NCBI GenBank assembly: GCA_964534175.1
Contig: CAZHNS010000031.1
Coordinates: forward strand, 1-24,449
From: JAFGHJ01 sp964534175
Lineage (GTDB): Bacteria; Hydrothermota; UBA3072
DNA: 24,449 nucleotides
Reading direction: 5' to 3'
A model generated the notes under the pieces. The model ran no database searches. It was not told where the DNA came from and was given only the letters and a program-made list of their open reading frames with translations. How positions within the stretch are numbered: the first letter of the stretch is position 1; every line of letters starts with the position of its first letter. Made by a program: the position numbers and the translations under genes. Shown in pieces: positions 1-5,970 of this stretch.

Positions 1-59
1 TGGCTGAGAGATGTGTTTTTCGTTCCAACCGGAATAACGCTAATTTCCATAATAGGCAT
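1..59 (-). CDS. MTH1187-family thiamine-binding protein, 5' end only
   Basis: Only the first 19 codons lie in the window; the gene runs off the left edge. The peptide begins MPIMEISVIPVGTKNTSLS, which matches the start of the MTH1187/YkoF-like (DUF77) family, whose members begin with a short beta strand of the form MxIMEISVxPLGT. These are small ferredoxin-fold proteins thought to bind thiamine. The start is fixed by an AGGAGGT ribosome site at 67-73, seven bases upstream of the ATG. The ferritin gene ends only 49 bp upstream on the same strand, so the two may be co-transcribed. The family call rests on a short N-terminal match. Confidence 0.7.
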   Translation of the reverse strand, partial: MPIMEISVIPVGTKNTSLS

Positions 60-108
60 AAGCGTTACCTCCTTTATTCAACTTACATCACTTAAAGCTA
101 TTTTCTCC

Positions 109-600
109 TTATTTTCTTTCGCCTAATTCATGGTCAAGCATAAACAACCCATTTACCGAGTCCTTGATCAATCTAAGCTTATCAACAATCTGCTTGGCAG
201 AAGCCTCTTCTTCGACCTGCTCATCAATAAACCATTTGAGCATAGACTCGGTAGCGGTATCTCCTTCCCTGCGGGATAGTTTAAGCAGATCGTTTATTAG
301 TGAAGTAACCTTGAGTTCATGAGCATATACTGCCTCAAAAACCTCAAGCGGCGTCTTCCAAGGGGTATCTGCCGCCTTGATGTCGCTCAATACTATCTCT
401 CCACCTCTCTCCAGGACATAGTCGTATAACTTCATAGCATGAGTATTCTCTTCCTCAGACTGAACCTTCATCCAATTAGCAAAACCTAGCCAGTTCTTGG
501 CCTCGAAATAAGCCGCCATAGCTAGATACAAATACGACGAATAAAGCTCGGCATTAATCTGCTTGTTTATCGCTTTTGTTATTTTATCTTTAATTTCCAT
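109..600 (-). CDS. ftnA: Ferritin (bacterial FtnA type)
   Basis: A 163-residue non-heme ferritin that oxidises Fe(II) and stores it as a ferric mineral in a 24-subunit cytoplasmic shell. All ferroxidase-centre positions expected for bacterial FtnA are visible: E18, E51 and H54 (ExxH), E95, Q128 and E131, with the conserved Y25 in the first helix. No heme-ligand methionine of the bacterioferritin type is evident, and the length is normal for the family. The ATG is preceded by an AAAGGAG ribosome site. A consensus promoter with a 17-bp palindrome in its spacer lies 55-85 bp upstream, suggesting iron or peroxide control. The thiamine-binding gene follows on the same strand. Confidence 0.95.
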   Translation of the reverse strand: MEIKDKITKAINKQINAELYSSYLYLAMAAYFEAKNWLGFANWMKVQSEEENTHAMKLYDYVLERGGEIVLSDIKAADTPWKTPLEVFEAVYAHELKVTSLINDLLKLSRREGDTATESMLKWFIDEQVEEEASAKQIVDKLRLIKDSVNGLFMLDHELGERK

Positions 601-655
601 CTCTACTCCTTTCTATTTGGTTTTGAAAAGCATTACATTCTTCTATCATATTAAT

Positions 656-684
656 ACTATATAGTAATGATTACTATTTGTCAA
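656..684 (-). promoter_or_regulatory. Ferritin promoter with palindromic operator in the spacer
   Basis: Reading the minus strand, TTGACA (679-684) is followed after exactly 17 bp by TATAGT (656-661). The spacer is filled by a perfect palindrome, ATAGTAAT-G-ATTACTAT (661-677), eight-base arms around one central base. This odd-centred, AT-rich form resembles Fur/PerR-family boxes such as the PerR consensus TTATAATNATTATAA. A dimer bound there would block RNA polymerase. The promoter and palindrome are plain in the sequence; the regulator is inferred. Confidence 0.8.
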
Positions 685-714
685 GTGGCAGCGGGTGCTT
701 CGCACCAGTAAATT

Positions 715-746
715 AGTTAAATGGTTGAGTGGTTAAATGGTAAAAA
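715..746. repeat. 8-bp word array, GGTTnAnT type
   Basis: Four consecutive 8-base units: AGTTAAAT at 715, GGTTGAGT at 723, GGTTAAAT at 731 and GGTAAAAA at 739. The period is exact while the sequence drifts. It lies between the ferritin promoter and the 3' end of the secreted propeller gene; no gene is visible here. A small hairpin, GGTGC-TTC-GCACC, sits just before it (around 694-706). Confidence 0.65.
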
Positions 747-758
747 CAAATAATGTCT

Positions 759-786
759 GACTCCTGACGACCGACAGCTGACCGCA
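759..786. repeat. 7-bp word array, GAC plus four bases
   Basis: Four consecutive 7-base units that all start with GAC: GACTCCT at 759, GACGACC at 766, GACAGCT at 773 and GACCGCA at 780. The last four bases of each unit vary. Related GAC arrays occur at 15806-15840 and, on the other strand, at 13815-13835. Confidence 0.65.
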
Positions 787-802
787 GTTAAAAACAATAA
801 AA

Positions 803-842
803 CGACAGCCCAACGGACTAACCGACCAACATCCCAACGAGT
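803..842. repeat. 8-bp word array, CAAC plus four bases
   Basis: Five consecutive 8-base units: CGACAGCC at 803, CAACGGAC at 811, TAACCGAC at 819, CAACATCC at 827 and CAACGAGT at 835. Three of the five share CAAC, and TAAC differs by one base. The array ends six bases before the stop codon of the 766-residue gene on the minus strand. Confidence 0.6.
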
Positions 843-847
843 TGAAA

Positions 848-3148
848 TCACATCAGTAAAAATTTTCTCGTTTGAATAAATTTGCCTCCGTTTACTTCCA
901 TTCTAATGAAGTATATCCCTTTTGAAACACCTTTTAAATTTATCTTTCCCGAATAAAAACCAGCTGGGCTTTCTTTTATTTTTTCTTCCTTTATTTTTAA
1001 ACCCACTACATTATATAATGTAAATTTTATATCACTAGCTCTCTCAGGCAGAGTATATGTAAATTCTATCTGATTACCTGTTACTATAGCTTTAACATCA
1101 AGAGAGTAGACTTCAAGCGAACCAATGGGCACGCCTGAACCTGGTATAATCGAAAATACCGAATCACTTATATCCGATACACTTCCATTCGTATCCGAAA
1201 TACTGACCAAACAACTATCCGATACCGTATCAGGAGGATTCCATAGATAAAAACCACTGTCGGGAGTACTTGCAATGATTTCCGCCCAGTCTAGACCATT
1301 GTTTATCGAGTATTCGATTTTAACCCCTCCGCTTGTACCGGCGGACATCCAAGTGATATTATGATAGTCTTCATTATACCACTCTTCTCCGCCATTGGGG
1401 GAAATTACTGTGATAAAAGAAACAATCCTAAAAACAGCATCACTTGTGTCAGCGGGACTCCCATCTAAATCTGTAACTCTAACAAGGCAGCTATCCGATG
1501 TGGTATTCGGGATTAGCCAGCCATATGTTTCTTCATCAAGTATTCTATCAGCAATAGTTTCCCAATCGTAGCCGTTGTTAATCGAATACTCAATTCTTAC
1601 CTCTCCACTTGTACCCGCAGATGCCCAGGTGATATTATAAGTACTATCCACGCTCCAGATTTCTCCTCCATTAGGGGAAATTACAATGATAAAAGGTTCG
1701 GAACAAATAGTAAAAACGGAATTACTTATATCCGATAGGCTTCCGTTCGTATCGGAAATTCTAACCAGACAGTTATATGACATTGTATCCGGAATAGTCC
1801 ATGGATGAGAACCATCATCGGGTGCACTTCCAATAATTTCAGTCCAATCCACGCCATTATTTAAAGAATATTCGATTTTGACCGCTCCGCTTGTTTGGTA
1901 AGATGTCCAGGTTATATCATAAGTACTATCCGACTGCCATTCTTCCCCGCCATTGGGAGAAGTTACGATGATTTCCGGAAAAAGCTCGATTTTTATCAGA
2001 TAAACATCAAAATGATTACCGGTTTTCGATCCAGCTATAATATACCCTCCATCCTCTGTTTGCTGGACGAAGTTCCTTCGATTGCCATCGGTTGAGGCAT
2101 ATACTTTTTCCCACATTATATCTCCCGAATGATTTGTCTTTATTACCCAAACACAATCATACGCGGAATCTGGAATATAGCTAGTTCCAGCAAGAATATA
2201 CCCCCCATCGGTAGTTTGCTGGACGGAATAGCCATGATCCGAGCGATCGCGTCCGTAAGTTTTTGTCCATAGCGTATCTCCCAAAGGATTAGTTTTTATC
2301 AGATAACAGTCATAATTAAGGTGACCGGCAGCTTTCGTATAACCTGCAATAATATACCCTCCATCGTCCGTCTGTTGAACCGAATAACTTACATTCCAGT
2401 TAGCATCTCCATAAGTTTTTGTCCACAGTGTATCTCCCAGAGAATCCGTTTTTATCAGGTAAACATCCCAATCTCCAGCACCAAAAGAATGTGTCCTTCC
2501 GGCAACAATATACCCGTCATCGTCAGTCTGTCGGACTGAGTAACCATGATCGAGCTCACTTCCTCCAAATGTTTTCGTCCAAAGAGTCTCTCCCAGAGAA
2601 TTCGTCTTTATCAGATAGACATCGGCACGACCCGCGCCGAAAGAATAAGTCACCCCAGCAACAATATACCCTCCATCTGTAGTCTGCTGGACGGAGTTGC
2701 CATAATCGTGGCCCGTTCCTCCAAAGGTCCTCGTCCAAAGCGTATCTCCTGTTAAATTCGTCTTTATCAGATAGACATAATTGTTAGTATGATCTGCAGT
2801 GTCGTCAGGAGCTTTCTGACCAACAACAATATATCCACCATCCGTTGTTTGCTGTACTGAGTAACCATAATCGTTACCAATATCCCCAAATGTTTTTGTC
2901 CAGATTGCATATCCTAGGGAATCAGTTTTTATCAGGTAGACATCTCCTCCTCCTTCTAAACCATAAACGTTAGAATCTCCTGCTACGATATATCCCTTAT
3001 CGGTAGTTTGCTGTACCGAGTGGCCATAATCGTAGCCCGTTCCTCCAAAGGTCCTCGTCCATGCAGTATCTATTCTTTGGGCTGGCAGGCAGATGGTAAC
3101 GAAAAAAAATAAAACAAAAACTGTAATACCCTTTAATAGATTACCCAT
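848..3148 (-). CDS. Secreted seven-repeat beta-propeller protein with three SPNGGE modules and a type IX-like sorting tail
   Basis: A 766-residue exported protein. Residues 1-24 form a signal peptide ending in LPAQ. Residues ~27-385 hold seven repeats of about 50 residues, each with a W-[TE]-[KR]-x-[FY] start, a QQT-x-DGGYI-[VIL]-[AV]-G core and a VYLIKT end; seven units suggest a seven-bladed beta-propeller. Three Ig-like modules that each open with SPNGGE begin near residues 394, 489 and 580 and contain ITW and EYS-NNG motifs. The last ~90 residues, ending GIYFIRMEVNGGKFIQTRK plus four hydrophobic residues, resemble FlgD-like/type A sorting domains of the type IX secretion system. Ligand and function are unknown; adhesion or a surface role is likely. 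It has its own promoter and a CCTCCTT (AAGGAGG) ribosome site at 3153-3159. Confidence 0.85.
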   Translation of the reverse strand: MGNLLKGITVFVLFFFVTICLPAQRIDTAWTRTFGGTGYDYGHSVQQTTDKGYIVAGDSNVYGLEGGGDVYLIKTDSLGYAIWTKTFGDIGNDYGYSVQQTTDGGYIVVGQKAPDDTADHTNNYVYLIKTNLTGDTLWTRTFGGTGHDYGNSVQQTTDGGYIVAGVTYSFGAGRADVYLIKTNSLGETLWTKTFGGSELDHGYSVRQTDDDGYIVAGRTHSFGAGDWDVYLIKTDSLGDTLWTKTYGDANWNVSYSVQQTDDGGYIIAGYTKAAGHLNYDCYLIKTNPLGDTLWTKTYGRDRSDHGYSVQQTTDGGYILAGTSYIPDSAYDCVWVIKTNHSGDIMWEKVYASTDGNRRNFVQQTEDGGYIIAGSKTGNHFDVYLIKIELFPEIIVTSPNGGEEWQSDSTYDITWTSYQTSGAVKIEYSLNNGVDWTEIIGSAPDDGSHPWTIPDTMSYNCLVRISDTNGSLSDISNSVFTICSEPFIIVISPNGGEIWSVDSTYNITWASAGTSGEVRIEYSINNGYDWETIADRILDEETYGWLIPNTTSDSCLVRVTDLDGSPADTSDAVFRIVSFITVISPNGGEEWYNEDYHNITWMSAGTSGGVKIEYSINNGLDWAEIIASTPDSGFYLWNPPDTVSDSCLVSISDTNGSVSDISDSVFSIIPGSGVPIGSLEVYSLDVKAIVTGNQIEFTYTLPERASDIKFTLYNVVGLKIKEEKIKESPAGFYSGKINLKGVSKGIYFIRMEVNGGKFIQTRKFLLM

Positions 3149-3185
3149 ATAACCTCCTTGAACTTATTTGTATACTATAATTATT

Positions 3186-3214
3186 ATTATACTGATTTGT
3201 TTGAACTTTGTCAA
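3186..3214 (-). promoter_or_regulatory. Consensus sigma-70 promoter for the secreted propeller gene
   Basis: On the minus strand, TTGACA (3209-3214), a 17-bp spacer and TATAAT (3186-3191) form a perfect consensus promoter. The predicted transcript start is about 30 bases upstream of the ATG, leaving room for the AAGGAGG ribosome site at 3153-3159. Strong expression is expected. Confidence 0.9.
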
Positions 3215-3229
3215 TGGTAAAAACAGGTA

Positions 3230-3289
3230 TTAGATCTTGGGTTTTAGATTTAGTTGGTGCGTTAGTGCGTATATGCGTAGATGCGTTAG
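3230..3289. repeat. 7-bp then 8-bp word arrays (TTAGATn; TGCGTnnn)
   Basis: Two adjoining arrays. The first has 7-base units: TTAGATC at 3230, TTGGGTT at 3237 and TTAGATT at 3244. The second has four 8-base units with a fixed TGCGT and three free bases: TGCGTTAG at 3258, TGCGTATA at 3266, TGCGTAGA at 3274 and TGCGTTAG at 3282. The region lies between two divergently transcribed genes, upstream of both promoters, and shows no coding sequence. Confidence 0.7.
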
Positions 3290-3317
3290 CCGCTCTTCCC
3301 GTAAAAATATTTGATTT

Positions 3318-3357
3318 TTCTAACACTCTAACTCTCTAACGCTCTAACCCTCTAACG
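3318..3357. repeat. 8-bp tandem array, CTCTAAC plus one free base
   Basis: Five units in exact 8-base register begin at 3318, 3326, 3334, 3342 and 3350. Each carries CTCTAAC (TTCTAAC in the first), and the eighth base is A, T, G, C, G in turn. The seven fixed bases are nearly perfect, so the eighth position is the only free one. The array lies 30 bp upstream of the cupin promoter. Confidence 0.85.
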
Positions 3358-3386
3358 ATTTTATGCCTTCGTGGCAGAAAAAGCCC

Positions 3387-3414
3387 TTGACTATATAAAA
3401 CGTTTCTTTATTTT
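3387..3414 (+). promoter_or_regulatory. Cupin promoter, probably giving a leaderless mRNA
   Basis: TTGACT (3387-3392), a 16-bp spacer and TATTTT (3409-3414). Only nine bases separate the -10 box from the cupin ATG at 3424, and there is no purine-rich ribosome site in between. Transcription would therefore start within about three bases of the ATG. The same -35/-10 pair and spacing is found before the DUF2264 gene. Confidence 0.6.
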
Positions 3415-3423
3415 TGTAGTACA

Positions 3424-3747
3424 ATGAAAAAACAAGCTCGTAAAGAAATAAGAGAAGGTGTATTCCGGAGTTTGATTTATACTGATAATCTTATGTTGAC
3501 GATTATAGACTTCGAAAATGGTCCCTGGGATGAACCCGAACCTTACCATTCTCATCCGCATGAGCAGGCTTCTTATGTCGCGGAAGGAGAAGTTATTTTC
3601 TATTGTGAGGGCGAACAAGAGCAACATTTAAAAGCTGGTGATGTGTACGCTGTACCTTCGGGTAAAAAACATACCGTAAAGGTACTTACTGAAAAAGTTC
3701 GGCTGATCGACAGTTTTTGTCCTATCCGCGAAGATTTTCTTGAATAG
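3424..3747 (+). CDS. Small single-domain cupin
   Basis: A 107-residue cytoplasmic protein that is a single cupin barrel. Cupin motif 1 is seen around residues 41-55 as YHSHPHEQ followed by YVAEGE, giving the HxH metal-ligand pair, and motif 2 as GDVYAVPSGKKH near residues 72-83 with its histidine. Such proteins bind one divalent metal and often act as sugar or small-molecule binding or isomerising proteins; the substrate cannot be read from sequence. It is transcribed alone, converges with the DUF2264 gene, lacks a ribosome site and probably has a leaderless mRNA. Confidence 0.85.
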   Translation: MKKQARKEIREGVFRSLIYTDNLMLTIIDFENGPWDEPEPYHSHPHEQASYVAEGEVIFYCEGEQEQHLKAGDVYAVPSGKKHTVKVLTEKVRLIDSFCPIREDFLE

Positions 3748-3750
3748 CTG

Positions 3751-3762
3751 GATTTTAAAATC
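3751..3762. repeat. 12-bp palindrome between convergent genes
   Basis: GATTTTAAAATC is a perfect palindrome four bases after the cupin stop and 18 bases before the DUF2264 stop on the other strand. It is too AT-rich and loop-free to be called a terminator with confidence. Confidence 0.4.
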
Positions 3763-3779
3763 ACACTAATATAGAAAAC

Positions 3780-5828
3780 TCAGCAGGACCTTTTTCCGTC
3801 GATATCTGTAAAATCTATCCTGTATTTTTTATTGTTTGATAAAGTAATATCTGCCCCTAAAGCCGAATACGACGGAGTAACGTCCATAATATTTATTTCT
3901 TTAATGGGAGATAGTTCTTTTTCAGTCCATTCTTCATCATCGGTCTTATGAAGCATAACCGTTATCATAAGCTCCATCGCCGGATTTTTCGCGGTTCTTT
4001 TCTTGTACGCATACAAAACAGTACTTTCGTCCGCCTCGGCGTTTCTGCCTTTGTGAATCAGACTGGCCAGTTTATCCCAGCCGTTATAAGTTATAAGCGC
4101 AAGTTTTCTCCCCTTAATAGATGCCGTTATAACTTTTTTATTCCCGTCTTCGAATTTTTTAATTTCAGCTTTCTTACCGTCAACATGAGGCAATCCGAAA
4201 TGACCGAGAGTTAATTCATGTTCGAAAGCTAACCGGGAACGGTCCACTCTTATGACACCCCCGGGAATAGTAATCTCCGCAAGATCGATTATATAGCCCA
4301 CTCCGTTATTTGGCGGTTTTCGCATTATCAGCTGTCTGTAAATAACGTCTTCCTGCACTCCGTTGAATAGTATGTTCTCGGAAGTTGTGAATTTCTTAAA
4401 TTCTTTATTTTCAATAGCATCTCCGGTGAGATAAAAATTTATATCGTCACCTCTTACATCCCGGGGATCCAGACTTCGGAAACTATATTCCATAGAAGTT
4501 CCGCCATCGGGATTATGGTCTTCCCACGGAAAATGAGTATTAAAAGCAAGCTTGGAATAATTATGATCGTCATAATAAACTTTGCCGGGAATTATTTCCG
4601 ATGTCCCGGTCTTTCCGTGATTCACAAGAACAAGCCCCGGATTTTGAAGGACAACCCTGTTAGATTTGTTTCCGAGCTTTTCCCATATTCCTTCATTCTC
4701 TTTGGCAGTCCAGAAGGGAGAATCATCCCCAAGAGCGAGACATATAAACGGCAGGAACATTATAAAAGGACTTGCGGGACAACTGTAATTTTGCAGCACA
4801 TATTCTCTATGCCCGTAAAATCCCAGACTCGGAATATCGTTATCATAAAAATCTTCTCTGGTAACAAACTGCAGCAAAGAACCCGAACAAAGTCTTCTTG
4901 CCCAGCCGGGGTCTAAAGGATGCTTTTCCTTAAGCATGAACGAAACCGGAAATCCGCCCGAAATCCAGGTCCTGTAACATATGCTCCTTGCCCACATACT
5001 CATATAACCGTTTCTTGCAAAAAAATTGGTATAAGTTTTCATTAATTTTTGAGCCGAGTTTTCGATTACTTCCGATATTTCCGGGTAATGTTCATCTCCG
5101 AAAGCCCTGTTCCAGATAGTCCCATATACAATGAATAGACTTATTGTATAATAATTATAAGTTTGTTCCAAATACCAGCCGTCTCCCGAATGATAAGAAG
5201 CTACCCATAAAAGATGACTTTTTAATAGTTCATCGTCGATTTCGTAACCGTGTTTTTTAAGAAAAGAAAGTGTAACTATATTAAAAACCCGCCAGTTGTT
5301 CTGGGTCGTTCTATGATGTCCCCATTTCGAAATAGTCACTGCCATTTCATCTTTTTGTTTTTGTGTATAATAGGGCCAGAGGACATCCGGCAGCAACAGT
5401 AAAGTTTTAAAGAGCCCTCCGAATTCACAAGTAAACTGGTAGGTGGCATCGGGCAGATCCTCGGGAAGCGGCAATGAATTAGGGTGTCCTGGAGTAAGTG
5501 CATTATATAATTGCAGGCAATAATAATCCCTTAACTTGATATTATTAATGCTTATTTCAGGGTCGACATGCATAAGAGGTCCGGCTAGCGTAAATGTTCT
5601 TTCCAGGGCTTCGAATTCAAATGAGCGATAACGCCAATCCGGAGCGTTTACCTCGGGATAAGTTTTGCCCGGTACTATCGGAAATATCATTGGAGTATCG
5701 ATGGTGGGGACGTGTTTAAAAGCTCTTTTCAACAAGTATTTCGCGCATTCGATATAGTGTTTCTTCGTCATACCTGTATATGGACTTAAGTCAAAGTCGG
5801 GATTCTTGACTTCAAACGCATTTTTCAT
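3780..5828 (-). CDS. DUF2264 domain protein (likely carbohydrate-active, alpha/alpha-toroid fold)
   Basis: A 682-residue protein without a signal peptide, so probably cytoplasmic. The N-terminal half matches the DUF2264 family: WRYRSFEFEALERTF near residue 65, followed by helices rich in Trp, Tyr and His such as NNWRVFNIVTLSFL, SGDGWYLEQTYNYY and MSMWARS. The C-terminal ~300 residues are beta-rich, as in polysaccharide lyases and heparinase-like enzymes with a toroid plus sandwich layout. The family has no settled biochemical role; action on uronate-containing sugars is often suspected from context. Length is near normal. An AAGGAG ribosome site precedes the ATG. It is a single-gene unit with its own promoter. 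Confidence 0.85.
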   Translation of the reverse strand: MKNAFEVKNPDFDLSPYTGMTKKHYIECAKYLLKRAFKHVPTIDTPMIFPIVPGKTYPEVNAPDWRYRSFEFEALERTFTLAGPLMHVDPEISINNIKLRDYYCLQLYNALTPGHPNSLPLPEDLPDATYQFTCEFGGLFKTLLLLPDVLWPYYTQKQKDEMAVTISKWGHHRTTQNNWRVFNIVTLSFLKKHGYEIDDELLKSHLLWVASYHSGDGWYLEQTYNYYTISLFIVYGTIWNRAFGDEHYPEISEVIENSAQKLMKTYTNFFARNGYMSMWARSICYRTWISGGFPVSFMLKEKHPLDPGWARRLCSGSLLQFVTREDFYDNDIPSLGFYGHREYVLQNYSCPASPFIMFLPFICLALGDDSPFWTAKENEGIWEKLGNKSNRVVLQNPGLVLVNHGKTGTSEIIPGKVYYDDHNYSKLAFNTHFPWEDHNPDGGTSMEYSFRSLDPRDVRGDDINFYLTGDAIENKEFKKFTTSENILFNGVQEDVIYRQLIMRKPPNNGVGYIIDLAEITIPGGVIRVDRSRLAFEHELTLGHFGLPHVDGKKAEIKKFEDGNKKVITASIKGRKLALITYNGWDKLASLIHKGRNAEADESTVLYAYKKRTAKNPAMELMITVMLHKTDDEEWTEKELSPIKEINIMDVTPSYSALGADITLSNNKKYRIDFTDIDGKRSC

Positions 5829-5884
5829 TTTGTTTCGTCTCCTTAAAAAATTTTTTATTTCACAAAATCACGTAGAAAATTCTT

Positions 5885-5928
5885 AGACTTAGTCTCCCGT
5901 AAAATAAAATAATGCTCCCTGAAGTCAA
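5885..5928 (-). promoter_or_regulatory. DUF2264 promoter with palindrome at the start site
   Basis: On the minus strand, TTGACT (5923-5928), a 16-bp spacer and TATTTT (5901-5906). The perfect palindrome AGACT-T-AGTCT (5885-5895) overlaps the predicted transcript start, a common place for a repressor site. The leader is about 65 bases and ends with a ribosome site. Confidence 0.6.
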
Positions 5929-5970
5929 GACGCTTTTTGTTTGTTAAGTTTCAGGTTTTAGTAAAAAAAT

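Noticed and set aside
694..706. Hairpin GGTGC-TTC-GCACC as a terminator
   Set aside because: There is no T-run on either strand and the stem has only five pairs; kept only as a note within the array region.
715..746. tRNA-like or REP-like element
   Set aside because: No cloverleaf or conserved T-loop can be formed; the pattern is explained by the 8-base units.
2321..2755. Several plus-strand open frames opposite the secreted propeller gene
   Set aside because: They are antisense shadows of the repeated propeller coding sequence, share its 150-bp periodicity, and have no ribosome sites or recognisable protein features.
3318..3357. Possible CRISPR array
   Set aside because: The repeat units are 8 bases with one free base; there are no 25-40 base repeats with spacers and no cas genes nearby.
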